NCBI RefSeq assembly: GCF_033568475.1
Contig: NC_133122.1
Location: forward strand, 136,965,402 to 137,029,401
DNA from: Henckelia pumila
Lineage: Eukaryota > Streptophyta > Magnoliopsida > Lamiales > Gesneriaceae
Reading direction: 5' to 3'
Length of the DNA stretch: 64,000 nucleotides
Shown here: positions 22,454-33,424 of the stretch, piece after piece
How the letters are laid out: the number at the start of each line of letters is the position of its first letter
Position numbering within the stretch: position 1 is the stretch's first letter
The notes under the pieces: model-generated
The model's input: the letters and a program-made list of their open reading frames with translations, nothing else
Databases searched by the model: none
What the model was told of the DNA's origin: nothing
Translations under genes and position numbers: made by a program

Positions 22454-24114
22454 TGTTACGCCTTAAACGCATACAAATCTCGTGTTATGAGATTAATGTT
22501 TTTAATGCATTAACAAGTCTCATAATATTATGTTTTGATGATTACAAAACTCGGTTAATTGTTACTAACCATTTAAAGCGAGATTTTACAGATTAGATTT
22601 ATTGATGATTAAATTTTTGGAAGCTATTTTGAAGCTATACATGTATTTATAAAGTCTTGTATTGCTCATTGAATGGATGAAACATTGTTAAGAGATATGA
22701 AGAAAAAGACAAGAAGAAGCCAAAGTATGGATCAGCAACTTCTGAAAATTACTGGGAATTTTCTAAGCATTGAAATCCGATCTTCACCAGTCATAATCGT
22801 GATGAGGAAGTTTTACATGTTCTGTCCAAATTTGAGAGCAATCCAACGGCTAGATATGAAGTTATGATTTTTCCACAAAAGTTGTGCAATACCTATTTCT
22901 GCAGAACTTGAAGTGAAGGATGAAGAATCAACTTCTGAAAATTACTGGACGTGCTTGAGACATCCAAATCAAATATCCACCAATCAAAATCAATATCAGG
23001 ATGTTTTAAAACTTATATCAAAATTTCATATCAATCCAACGGCTAGATATGGAGTTATGATTTTTTCACAAAGGTTGCACAGTACCTATTTCTGCAGAAC
23101 ATGAAGCAAATGATGAAGATTCAACTTTAGAAATTAACTGGGATTGTTTGAGACATCCAAATCAAATCTCCACCAATCAGATTCAAAATTAAGATGTTTT
23201 ACAACCTTTGTCCAAAATTCAGATTAATCCAACGGATATATATGGAGATATAAATTTTTCAAATTTGTTGCATAGAACAAGTTCGAAAACTTGATGAAGT
23301 GACTTCCGAAAATTACTGGAAATGTTTGACTCGTTAAAATCATATCTTAACCATTCCGAATGAATATTCAGATGTTTTAAAGCTTGAGTTCAAATTTCAG
23401 ATCAATCCAACGGTTAGAGTGGAAGATATGATTTTTCCACAAAATCCGCTCAGTGCTGGGAAAAAGTAGGCAGCGGCGCCGAATACTTTTTGTCACTCCT
23501 TGACTTCTTAACACACGCTCCAAGCACTCAAATCAGATTCAAATCTTTGCCAACTATAAATAGAGGCCATCCAAGTTCATTTGGAGACATCCCAACTCAT
23601 CTCTTCTCTCCTTTGCAAGCAATTTCTCACTATCAAAGTGTTTGTGTGATATATTTGAGAGTGTTTGTAAAAATAGTTTGTGAGTTGGTTGTGCTATTGT
23701 TGTAAACACTTGAGTGTGAAGCCAAGTGTGTTGTGCTATCGTTGTAATCACTTGAGTGTGAAGCCAAGTGTTTGTGTTGAGGCTATCCTTGGAGCCCTTA
23801 AGGCCAAGAGTATCGAGTTGTATCGACGCGGTGATCGTGTCAAGTTTTACGGCTATCCTTGGAGCCATCAAGGCCAAGAAGTTGAAGTGCTAGTGAATAC
23901 TTGGTTAATCGATCTTAACCAAGAAGGGGAGACGTAGACGATTTATCGTCGAACTTCCATAAACATATCCTATCTCATTTATCGCTTTATTTCTTTTACG
24001 CATTTATTTTTGATTGCTTTAAGTCTTCCGCTTGCGTATTTGCATAATCGCTTTAAATTGCTAAAGTTGCCAATAGAATCTAAATCCACCCCCCCCCCCC
24101 ATTAGGTTCTAACA
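22454..24114 (+). repeat. Sirevirus-like 3' LTR
   Basis: Same structure as the 5' LTR, with base differences, a C-run of different length and a 14-bp deletion near 24003. The AACCA duplication follows at 24115-24119. Confidence 0.95.
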
Positions 24115-24119
24115 AACCA

Positions 24120-24869
24120 TTTTTACACTATGGCCCGTATGTGATAATCACCATTTTTTCTTAACAATAAGTTGATGTAATAACTGATCTGATCATTGCT
24201 GAAAAATATTTTGCAATGCAAAGTTGAGTTGATTTACTAAGCTTATTTATATTTTCTCCTTCTTTTGTTTCTTAAAGAATTTTGATTGGAAGACTTTGAT
24301 TTATAATACTCCTTGTACAAAACGGATTCAATCGACTCTCGAATACAACTTTTAGCAACTTAGTCTAAAAAAGCACTCTATATTAAGAACAATTTTAGAT
24401 AGAGTACGTTATCAACAATTTCTAATAGACTTGAAATTGTATGATCAAATTCTTTATGTAGATCAAATTAATTAAGTTATCTTATCAGGTCTATTGGTTT
24501 TTGGATCAATTAAATTTTATGAAATGTTTGTTTTATTATAAGTCCTTTTCATATGATTTGTATGCTCATATTTCATTATGATTTGCTTGTGTACATATCT
24601 TATGTAATCACCAAAATTTAATATACGTTTACATAACAAAAGTGAATTAAATAAAATTATTCCACTAAAAATTACAAAAATGATACATAATTTCAAAATA
24701 TTATTTTATGTAATATGTATAATCAATATAAAAATAAAACAAAATCAATAATATAATTAAAATTTGATCTTTCCAATCAATTTGTTTTCAACATACATAA
24801 TTCGAAATCTAGACTGGAAATTTGCTCCTTATTAATGGAATAAGGAAAGTGAAATTAATTTTGGTTTTT
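24120..24869. other. CACTA internal non-coding sequence
   Basis: AT-rich, no open frame of note; it continues the CACTA interior interrupted by the copia insertion. Confidence 0.55.
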
Positions 24870-25249
24870 TTAAAAGCTTTTTGGCGACGCTTTAAATGCG
24901 TCGTGGAATGTTATATGTCTTTGGCGACGCTTCCTCTTTGTCTTTTTGCGACGCATAACTGAGTTGTGTTGCCAAATGATTGAGTCATGTTGCCAAATGA
25001 TGGAGCGCGGGGGTGGGAAAATTTCCCGCTTCGTTTCAGCGACGTGTTTTTTGTGTGCGTCGCGGAATGGTTTCATACAGCGATGCAAGTAATAGTTGCG
25101 TCGGAAAAATCTTTCATATGGCGACACATTTATGACAGTCGGGGAACGTACAATTTTAGCGACACGGCGTAGGATGCGCGTCACCAAAAGATAACATTTG
25201 GCGATGTGGCCCGTGTCATGCGTTGCAAAAGGTAAGAATTCTTGTAGTG
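24870..25249. repeat. CACTA right subterminal GGCGACG repeats and terminus
   Basis: Many copies of GGCGACGC, GCGACGCA, GCGTCGC and related words in both orientations, ending in TTCTTGTAGTG. Confidence 0.85.
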
Positions 25250-26081
25250 TGATTGGAGGTCAAGATACCAGACACGATGACCTTTCTACTTATGTTTATG
25301 ATCTTATTGATGCAGTGGTAAGGGCTGATGAAGTGGCAGCACAGAAGTGGAGGGGTTCCAGTGGTAAGAGCTGGTGAACCCACCGCGCATACGTTGGTTT
25401 ATAGATTGATCAATCGCTTATGTTTACGGTCCACAGATCACGGATATGACTCACACTGATGATTTTACGATTACGACATGCCGTATTTATGTTATGTATT
25501 ATGATTATGATTATGTTTATGATTTAGCAGTATGCATATTTTTACATTCATGCATGCATAAGACACACTTATGATATTTTTATATGATACGCGCTTGCAT
25601 GCGATCTTATTATATGTTATTTTTTAGTACTGGATAGAGCATGCTGAGTCTCTAGGCTCATTAGATTTAAATGGTGCAGGTAAGTATGACATTTTAGTTG
25701 ATGATGTGGTCCCAACTGGTGGTGAGAATGTATGAGTATCCCTGGCTAGCTAGCACCTATGACCATCGTATGTACATGATAATATTTATTATGGGATTGT
25801 TAAACATTAGTTATTTCCGCACATGAATACTATATTTCACTATTTTTCGTGGTTTTGAGATTTTGGACGTATGCATGGAATATGACTTTCTTATTTACGT
25901 TTAAGGCTTTCATGGGAATTTAAGTTATGCTTGAGTATTTAAATTTATTTGCATGTGAATATTTATCTTATGTATTATATCTCATGAAAATTTATTTTAA
26001 GTATTAATACATATATGTATTGGCGTATTTGTATCATCACTATTTTAAAGTATATAATTTTTTTTGTTAAGAGTCGTTTCA
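25250..26081 (+). repeat. gypsy 5' LTR, portion right of the CACTA insertion
   Basis: Non-coding sequence that ends AGAGTCGTTTCA, immediately followed by a primer-binding site, so it is the 3' end of a 5' LTR on the plus strand. The GAGTCTCTAGGCTCATTAG word near 25655 is the kind found in Tekay-type LTRs. Confidence 0.75.
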
Positions 26082-26082
26082 G

Positions 26083-26095
26083 TTGGTATCAGAGC
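26083..26095 (+). promoter_or_regulatory. primer-binding site of the plus-strand gypsy element
   Basis: TTGGTATCAGAGC lies one base after the LTR end, complementary to the 3' end of initiator tRNA-Met. Confidence 0.88.
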
Positions 26096-26175
26096 ATGGT
26101 CCTACTAGAGTTGACTAGCCTGCTACGTGTAGTTCAGAAGTCACACTACCAGTCTGTGAGTTTTAATTGCTTTTA

Positions 26176-26225
26176 ATATATATATATATATATATACACA
26201 CACAAATATATATACATATATACAT
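26176..26225. repeat. TA/CA microsatellite
   Basis: Run of TA dinucleotides followed by CACACA and TATACATA words in the gypsy leader. Confidence 0.85.
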
Positions 26226-26329
26226 ATATGAGACACATGAATTTCGTTTCACTGATTTATGTCATAAGAACTTTAAGTTAAGATACATAGTTATGCATAG
26301 CGGATTACGTGAGGGATTTATGAAAATTC

Positions 26330-27235
26330 CAGTATGCTTATGAGAAGTGTCACACGTGGTGGACGACAGGATGACTGCAAGGACACTAGGCGGGAGGATG
26401 CTGGATGAGATGGAGCTTGTTGGGTACCACCTCCACATCCATCACTCACAACATTTGAAAGAGCCAGAGTGGACATGCTAGCTGGTATTACTAGGCTACT
26501 CGAGCAGCAGACTGGGCAGCCTAAGAGGTCTCATGAGGAGGACATTACTGAGAGGTTCCGCAAGCAGGGACCAAAGGAGTTTAAGGGAAATACAGATCCA
26601 CTCATTGTTGAGAAGTGGATTCGTTCGTTGGAGACTATTTTTGCATACATGGGGATTCAGGATGCTGATAAGTTTAGATGTGCCATCTACATGTTGAAGG
26701 ATGATGTAGCTTTTTGGTGGGAGAGTGCACTGATTGGTCAGAATCTGTCTAGGATGTTATGGGAGGATTTCAAGACAACAATTTTAGAGAAGTACTTCAT
26801 GGAGGATGCATGTATCTAGTTGATACGTGACTTAATGAGTCTAAGGCAGAGAGACAAGACCGTGGAAGAGTATGTGAGGCAGTTTGAGCATGGGTGTCAA
26901 TTTGTGCATATGATTTCTTTAGTGGAGAAAGAGAGGCTGCGACATTTTACCGATGGCTTGAGGTCCAAGATCAAGCATGATGTGTAAATGGTGGACGTGA
27001 TTACTTATAAAGCAGCAGTGAACAGAGCTTATCGATCTGAGAAGGGGAGGAATGAGATGCAAGCTAATTGCCAGAGGAAGAGACAGGCTCAGCAGCCACT
27101 TAGAGGACAGTCTTCGTAGTAGCCAGCAAAGAAGCCATTTTTTGGGCCTTCTAAAGGCCCAATTCCTATGAGACAGCAGCAGTAGAGGCCACAGGGACAA
27201 CATGACAGCAAAAACAGGGGTTATCATGGGTTTTT
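26330..27235 (+). pseudogene. plus-strand gypsy gag
   Basis: The retrotransposon gag core is clear in the open part 26469-26819: FRKQGPKEFKGNTDPLIVEKW, then IFAYMGIQDADKFRCAIYML and AFWWESA. After a TAG at 26817-26819 the same product continues (IRDLMSLRQRDKTVEEYVRQF, then EKERLRHFTDGLRSKIKHDV) with more stops near 26986, 27118 and 27184. A Gln/Arg-rich C-terminal part follows, without a recognisable zinc knuckle. Chromovirus-type gag, inactive. Confidence 0.85.
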
Positions 27236-28160
27236 TGCTACTTTGGTTGCAGTGGTAGAGCCATCTACTCATTCTATTGAGGATGTAGAAATCGTACGCA
27301 ACTTCTCAAATGTCATTTCGAATGATGTAGCCGGAATTCCACCAGTTCGAGAGGTTGAGTTTAGCATTGAGTTACTACCTGGTACTACGACTATCTCTAA
27401 GGAACCATATAGTCTTGCTCTCATCGAGATGAAAAAGCTGAAAGAGCAGATTCAGGAGTTGCTTCATCCTATTTTCTTACCTTGGGGTGCGCCAGTTCTA
27501 TTCGTGAAGAAGAAGGATAGCAGTATGAGACTATGCATTGATTACCGAGAGATTAATCGTGTTATAGTGAAGAAAAAATATCAACTACCAAGGATAGATG
27601 ATCTATTTGATCAATTGTAGGGAGATTCGGTATTTTCCAAGATTGATATGCGATCTGCGTACCATCAATTGAGGGTCAGAGAGGAGGATGTGTCCAAGAC
27701 TGCATTTTGGACACGTTATGGCCATTATGAATTTATAGTAATGTCGTTCGGCTTGACAAACTCTCCAAAGGTTTTCATTGATCTCCTGAACCATGTCTTC
27801 TAGCCGTATCTTGATCAGTTCATTATTGTCTTTGTTGACGACATCTTGATCTACTCGAGTAGCGTAGAGGAGCATAGACAACACTTGCAGATCGCTTTAC
27901 AGATTCTAAGAGAGCGACAGTTGTATGCCAAGTTCAGTAAGTGTGAGCTAGATCACGTAGCGTTTCTAGGCCACATGATTTCTAGAGACGGAATAGCAGT
28001 TGATCCATCTAAATTTAAGGCCTTTCAGAGTTGAGGGATTCCAAGGAAAGCATCAGAGATTCGCAGCTTCATGGATCTAACATTTTATTATCTGAAATTC
28101 ATAAAGGGTTTCTCTTCTATTTAAGTGCCCTTGACATCTTTGACCAAGAAGAATGCGAAT
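27236..28160 (+). pseudogene. plus-strand gypsy protease end and reverse transcriptase, truncated
   Basis: The frame reads [20 protein letters not shown] and then the reverse transcriptase: [33 protein letters not shown] (TAG at 27618-27620), [33 protein letters not shown] and [17 protein letters not shown]. Most of the protease has been lost. The pol is cut at 28160 by the start of a CACTA-type terminus; RNase H, integrase and the 3' LTR are not found beyond it. Confidence 0.88.
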
Positions 28161-28400
28161 CACTACAAGAAAAACTCTCATTAACAACGGTGAAAAACCG
28201 TTGTCGTAGACCCTAAAAAACTGTTGTTAAAAGCAGTGTTGTTAAAGGGGCCTCTCAAAGACAACAGTTAAAAACCGTTGTCTTTGAATGCAAAGACAAC
28301 GGTTTAATTGTTGTCTTTGAATGTGTTTTTTAACAACATGAGCTTTAACAACAGTTTTTATGGCAAAGACAACGAGAAAAAACCGTCGTCTTTTTTCAGG
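28161..28400. mobile_element. CACTA-type terminus with ACAACGGTT subterminal repeats (second family)
   Basis: It begins CACTACAAGAAAAA and is followed by many copies of ACAACGGTTTTT / AAACCGTTGTC in both orientations, a different subterminal repeat from the first CACTA. No matching right end was found up to 33260, so the element is either truncated or its other end was lost. Confidence 0.75.
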
Positions 28401-29820
28401 AAAAAACAAAAAAAAATTAAATTTAATATAAAACTTTCTGATATTATAAATAATTCAATATTCAAAATAAATATAAAATACAATTTTACAATATACAAAA
28501 AAATATTCATGAAATTCAAAATACCAAAAAAAATTTAATATACAATTCGAGAAAAAACACTAACTATCATCTTTTCTGATGATTTAGCAACTTCTTCTCC
28601 CAAGGGTTGGCCTGCACTTCATTCAATCTTATTATGTACATCAACCTGGGAAGAAAGATATAAAAAAAATATATATGTTAACATAATCAATAGCAAACCT
28701 GGATAAAAAGACATAACCAAATTCCAAGAACTTCTAAACCCGAGCCTAGTTGTTGCACAAAGACGGACTTGGGCAAAAACAAACAAACCCAAGAAAAAAA
28801 TGTCAACATCGTAAAGAAATACCCCGCGAAAAGGTAGTAGCAAAAGCTGCAGGCTAAAACTATCAGAAAATATTGTGTTCTACTGGTGGAACTTGTCATG
28901 AAAAGCCCTTTAAGAAGAACACGTGGAATTACTCATTTGTAAAGAATGTTCATAAGAGAGCGGATCAAGATAAAACAGCGTACAGAACTTGTAAAAAATT
29001 TTAAAGCCATAAATACCTGAAGAGTGAAACTTGGACTAAATTATTCGGCCACCACATCTCTCCGGGTTCAACTGAATGTTTCCAAAAGATTCTAGCCCTG
29101 CCGAATCGTAGAAACTTTTTTTCAGTTTATGAAATAAGGAATCCAATGTTATTACATTCACAGTTAAGAAAGTTTTACAATTTTATTGTATTTCATTAAT
29201 AGAAACCAAATCTATTTCAGCTAATCTGCGAGTAGCTTCAGGTTCTAGCTAGTGAGCTGTGTTTATATCAACCTGTAAGCATGTTAGTTACAAGGATGCA
29301 ACGCAAGTATAGTTTTGGCTCATTAAGATTAAAATATTAGTTAATCCAGCTAGTACTGATGCAATAACAGTACTACATATATAAATTCACGTTTTATATT
29401 ACATGCACACGCTAGCAAGCCTTCAACTTTTCAGTCTTTAATTAATTTCAAACTAATTTATTAATTGCTCTAATTTTTTCCTACATTTCAAGATTATCCA
29501 GTACTTGGACAAAAATTATATACTTAGCTAATGCTTGTGAAATTGATACTGTAAACTAAATTAAGATATATCTATTTAACAATCTGAAATTAATTAGACC
29601 TATAATTTCAAGAACGTCACCACATGAATACCATGGATTCTTTGTGAATATGTACATGTAGTAGGTACGTAGATGTGTGATATATATACATATAGGCCAG
29701 TGCTTAGGACAAATAATGGCCAGCAAAGAAAATGAGCCAATCCGAAAGAGATGAAAATTGTATGGAATTACAGTGATACACGGAAGCAGGGTTTGAGCAC
29801 GAATAAAAACGAAAGTTACA
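28401..29820. other. low-gene sequence with two short exon-like segments
   Basis: Mostly AT-rich. On the minus strand two short coding-looking segments follow pyrimidine-AG acceptors: about 28565-28646 (reads NEVQANPWEKKLLNHQKR in one frame) and about 29200-29273 (reads LEPEATRRLAEIDLVSIN after a stop). I do not recognise either. They could be captured gene fragments inside a CACTA element or leftovers of a host gene. Confidence 0.3.
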
Positions 29821-29822
29821 GC

Positions 29823-29824
<2 letters not shown>

Positions 29825-29853
<29 letters not shown>
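29825..29853. repeat. TA microsatellite
   Basis: Uninterrupted TA dinucleotide run next to the hAT MITE insertion site. Confidence 0.9.
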
Positions 29854-29868
29854 GCTAAGTCATATATA

Positions 29869-30415
29869 TAGAGCCGTCAATTTGGGTTAGGCCCGTCGGA
29901 TCGACCCATCCCGCCAGCTTATTTAAGTGTGTTGGGTTGAAATTTTTTCAACTCAACAAAAGGTGGGCCTATATGGGCCAACCCGACTTGGCCCGCGACC
30001 CGAGTGGGTTGGCTCTCCGCGGGCCTGGGTTGGCCCGCGGGCATGGAGAATTAGTTAATTATTTTTATTTTTATTGTGATATATGTATGTTTTAATAAAA
30101 GTTGTGAAATTTTTTTGTGTTAATTACTTTATATAAAATTTACATACATGAAATCAATAATTAAAATTTTTATTAATATTTATTTATGAAATAATATTTA
30201 TAATTAATTATATATAACATTTAATTATTTATTTTTATTTGTCGTAAGCCAACCCGCGGGCCGGCCCGCCTAACCCGCAACCTACCTTGGATTGGGTTGG
30301 GTTGAGGATTTTCAGCCTGCCAGGATGGTGGGTCGGCCCGCCCTTGACCCGCCAAAAGGTGGGTTTTTTGTGGGCCGGCCCGTCCCGCCATGGGTTGGTC
30401 CGTTTGACAGCTCTA
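29869..30415. mobile_element. hAT-type MITE, 547 bp
   Basis: The left end TAGAGCCGTCAA and the right end TTGACAGCTCTA form inverted repeats with one mismatch. CATATATA (8 bp) flanks both sides at 29861-29868 and 30416-30423, matching hAT insertion. The ends are rich in GGCCCG / CGGGCC words and the centre is AT-rich. No coding capacity. Confidence 0.88.
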
Positions 30416-30608
30416 CATATATATATCTATCCAAGGAGAGTGCTAATTGAAATAATTAGCTAATCAAACCTCTCCAAGTAATATCCAAACCAGTATAGTT
30501 TAACATTCAGGCACAATATATTAAATGACTGATTGTCCAAAATCAAATGGAAAACAAAACACACAAGTCTAACCTACCATTTCAACATCCACGTTTGCAG
30601 GGATTAGA

Positions 30609-30623
30609 GAAGTTCTTCTTCTT
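30609..30623. repeat. SINE target site duplication (left)
   Basis: GAAGTTCTTCTTCTT at 30609-30623 is repeated exactly at 30884-30898. Confidence 0.9.
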
Positions 30624-30883
30624 TTAAAAGGGTTGACCCTCAGGGGACCCCATTTCACATGAGTCAGAGGCTCATTGGCTCATGCGGAGGTTAAATCAAG
30701 GGATGTGCACGAGCGGCACGGATCTGAAGGAGGGAAAACATGGCCCAACCCCCAGAGCATACCCCCACAATATTTCAGCAAAGAATATGCTCCACACGAG
30801 GATCGAACCCGCAACGCTGGGGAATTTCTTCCCACGTCACCTAAGGCCATACCAACTCGCCTATGCCCCTGTGGGAGAGAAGT
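30624..30883 (-). mobile_element. tRNA-derived SINE, 260 bp
   Basis: On the minus strand a tRNA-like head has an A box (TAGGCGAGTTGGT, 30851-30863) and a B box (GGTTCGATCCT, 30799-30809) about 42 bp apart, the internal RNA polymerase III promoter. A non-tRNA body ends in a short TTTTAA tail against the duplication. The exact 15-bp target duplication on both sides is that expected for LINE-driven integration. Not a functional tRNA gene. Confidence 0.85.
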
Positions 30884-30899
30884 GAAGTTCTTCTTCTTG

Positions 30900-31740
30900 A
30901 CGGCAAGAAAGGTGGTTGTGCAGGAAACGACCCCTCTGCATCCTTCCTAGTGTAGAAGCATGACCTTGAGATCCTCTCCGCGAGAGGTTTGAAGAAGACC
31001 GAGACTGGGATTGTCTTTGCAAATTGGAAAAAAAATGTACCTCTCTACACACAGCACAAAAGCCAAAAATTTCTCAACTAAATTTTTTAACACAAAAGCC
31101 AAAAACTTCTCAACTAAATTTGTTAGCACAAAATAAAAATTATAGCAATGATACACAATTTAGAAAGGAAAATGCTACATGTACATAGAAGGTTACATGT
31201 TGGGTTACACACTCCACATGAAATTACAAAATTATCCCTCTATTTTATTTGAAAAAATTCTTTCCAAAATACATCAATGATATTTATGTAATGTCAAATA
31301 TAACGTGTAACCCAACGTGTAGCCCTCCGTGTACATATAGCATCACCCATTTAGAAAATATCCAAAGGACCAAAATTTTAAGGTAGTCAGATAGTGCAAT
31401 AATTGAGACAAAAACAATTTCAAATCGAATAAATAAATTCTCACTTCCGAACAGCCCGTGAAATGTGAAGTAAGGGCTGGAAATCGATCTTGAAACAAGC
31501 TAAACATCAATAATAGAAGCAAAGTTAAGCTGGGACATAAATTAAGTTGCCAATGGTAGTCACGTGGTGGTTCGCATTGTCGGAGAAGGGCTGCTCACGA
31601 ATCTGGAAATAACTAGAAGAAAGTTACTCTATCTCGAATTCCTTCCCAAGCTGGAAATGACATACTAAATACCAGAAAACATTTACAGAAAAAACACAAC
31701 AGGGCACCTCAAAAGTGGGATAAAACAATGACATACTATA
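30900..31740. other. no gene recognised
   Basis: AT-rich sequence with a local direct repeat (ACAAAAGCCAAAAA...CTCAACTAAATTT, 31051-31122) and a related pair around 31183-31330 with TACATG...GTGTAACCCAACGTG words in partly inverted arrangement, which may be a small MITE. No supported gene. Confidence 0.4.
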
Positions 31741-31752
31741 TACCTTGATGAA

Positions 31753-31960
31753 TTAATTTCGAAGGCTAGATACTCTTTCAATAATCAGCCCTCTCTTCCT
31801 GAGCTCGTCAGCAAGAATCTCAACACAATCATCGATGTCTTCTCCTTTGTTCTCACCCCATTTAGGAACCACCAGTGCAAACTCAAAACCACCCCTTTCT
31901 TCCCTCTCATTCCCACTTATTTTCAGCCCGATAAATTGTTCCGCACACCTAAAACAGCCA
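31753..31960 (-). pseudogene. exon-like fragment of an anoctamin-like (TMEM16) gene
   Basis: The minus-strand frame reads GNEREERGGFEFALVVPKWG and then DDCVEILADELRKRGLIIERV, which resembles the first coding exon of plant anoctamin-like proteins as I remember the family. The expected start codon position reads CTG or ATA context rather than ATG (LKISGNER). A TAA follows SSLRN where the frame would continue FIK into a GT splice donor (AAG then GTATATAG). Lost start and gained stop suggest a dead fragment. The rest of the family's exons and membrane segments are not seen. A homology search is needed. Confidence 0.45.
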
Positions 31961-32039
31961 ACACCAAAAGTTTCTCCATATTTTAAATTTAATACCTCTA
32001 AAGATACGATCCCACAACAGTGAATAATTATAGATCGAA

Positions 32040-32535
32040 ACTTTTCGTGAAAGTTCTCCAAAAACAAAAAAAAGGACTAAAAAAAAGAATCAAGAAATGA
32101 GTAACTGAAAAAAAAAAAAACATGGTGTGCGCGCATCAACAGAAACCGAGGAAGAATACACTTGGAAGTGACACAATTTCGCTTATTGAAAACCCTTTTC
32201 TGCTCTTTCAACCTGTTTAACCTAACCTAAGTTCATCAATAGATCCAATATTAAGGTGGAAAAGGGCACCCACTTAAACACAACGACACGATTAAAACAT
32301 TAAAAAGTCATAATTTCAAGCACCAATTTAAGAAACAAACTGGAAAAAATCTTGAAATTAAATTCAACAAAGATTTGAGCTCCACAATACAAACTTACAA
32401 AGAATACACAACCTATTATTAGTAAAATACCCGAAACAATAAATTAATCTTAAACACCAAGCAAAGAAAGAACCAAAATCAAACATAACGTCCGAAAACA
32501 AAAAACAAATAAAAGAGCAAACAAATAAAATTAAC
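32040..32535 (-). other. possible intron of the anoctamin-like remnant
   Basis: AT-rich sequence without coding potential between the exon-like piece at 31753-31960 and a possible upstream exon at 32550-32612. Confidence 0.3.
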
Positions 32536-32549
32536 ATCAACGTCCCACG

Positions 32550-32770
32550 AACCGATTTGAGGGTGACTTCTTCATAAACACTTTCAATTTTGGATTTAGG
32601 GCTTCGGGTCATGGCGGAGTGTTGTACGTACGGTGGAGCATTTGCAATTGAAGCGTGAGTGTGAGATTCACCGAAGAAGGAAGAGGTTGGAGTTGTGGCT
32701 GAAGAGTGAAAGCCGAGATTTGCGATTGAAGCGTGAGTGTGAGAGTTGAGTGAAAGTGCAAGGAATCAAG
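32550..32770 (-). other. possible 5' exon and leader of the remnant gene
   Basis: A minus-strand ATG at 32612 opens MTRSPKSKIESVYEEVTLKS and then meets GTTCGTG, a possible donor. Upstream, a pyrimidine-rich leader holds two copies of CTCACACTCACGCTTCAAT (around 32660 and 32735), a local duplication. It looks like the 5' end of a transcribed gene, but the product is not recognised. Confidence 0.3.
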
Positions 32771-32794
32771 CCACATTATACAATATTTCAGAAT

Positions 32795-33252
32795 GCTTGA
32801 CAATTGATCAACACATGCATGGTTGATTTGAACATCATTATTGAGTTTATTATGTAAACAATGATGTATTTGTTTTGTTTTCTATCCCAAACTTCACCTA
32901 TAAATACCCATCCATTCTTCATTTCTCAATCACACCAAAACACAAAATCCTCTCTTCTATAAACTCAAAGTATAGAAGTGTTCAAGAGGATTTAGTGTGA
33001 TATTTCTTAAAGAGTGTTTATCCTTGGAAGGAATATGATTAGTTGTGAGAAAGTGAGTTTGTAATCTCAATTCTCTTGTCTTCTTTGTCATTAATAAAGA
33101 AGTGATCTCTTTGATTGTTGAGTGGACGTAGCCCAATTGGGTGAACCACTATAAATATCGGTGTCCATCTTGTTCAAGTTGTTGATTATTTACTTGTAAT
33201 ATTTCGTTGCGATGTTGCCTCAAATTTACGCTAGTCCCTGATATCCCCAACA
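32795..33252 (+). repeat. copia-type 5' LTR (solo or truncated)
   Basis: A promoter-like TATAAATACCCATCC at about 32899 is followed by AATAAAG words and an end in CCCCAACA; a primer-binding site follows directly. The start is uncertain within about 30 bp. No gag or pol of this element follows; about 170 bp of leader runs into the minus-strand gypsy pol. Confidence 0.65.
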
Positions 33253-33254
33253 AC

Positions 33255-33265
33255 TGGTATCAGAG
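33255..33265 (+). promoter_or_regulatory. primer-binding site of the copia LTR
   Basis: TGGTATCAGAG two bases after the LTR end, the usual tRNA-Met site of copia elements. Confidence 0.75.
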
Positions 33266-33424
33266 AAAGGTTTTCGAGGTAGAGTAACTTTCTTCGAGTT
33301 ATTTCCAACACGTCAATGACGCATAGAAAACTTTCAAACTGATATTCAAGTGCTCAACTCCATCTTGATAACTTAGCATCAACATTTGAAGTGTTGTCTT
33401 GAACTTGTTAGCTCGACTCCTCGT

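Larger units (their letters stand above)
16026..24114 (+). mobile_element. complete Sirevirus-like Ty1/copia retrotransposon, coding decayed
   Basis: The 8089-bp element has LTRs of 1672 and 1661 bp, both starting TGTTA and ending CTAACA, a tRNA-Met primer-binding site, gag, pol and a polypurine tract, flanked by AACCA duplications. The gag coiled-coil region (NLRLKDDIATLEKSF... LLSMQKCSFDKGGIGYG) is characteristic of the SIRE/Sirevirus lineage. LTR differences, including a 14-bp indel, and several frameshifts show it is not recent. It lies inside the CACTA element. Confidence 0.93.
14608..25249 (-). mobile_element. CACTA (En/Spm) transposon, non-autonomous, interrupted by a copia element
   Basis: The termini are CACTACAAGAA at 14608 and its reverse complement TTCTTGTAGTG ending at 25249. 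The flanking triplets are TGT and TGA, so the 3-bp duplication is imperfect. Both ends have dense subterminal GGCGACG/CGTCGC repeats. Without the nested copia (16026-24114 plus one duplicated AACCA) the element is about 2.5 kb and encodes only a fragment of a TnpA-type protein, so it depends on an autonomous partner. The strand given is that of the gene fragment. Confidence 0.85.

Noticed and set aside
30799..30883. Possible tRNA gene on the minus strand
   Set aside because: Same reasoning: internal promoter boxes within a 260-bp SINE with target duplications.
32795..33252. Promoter of a host gene (TATAAATA, then leader)
   Set aside because: The sequence ends in CCCCAACA followed by a tRNA-Met primer-binding site, which marks it as a copia LTR.
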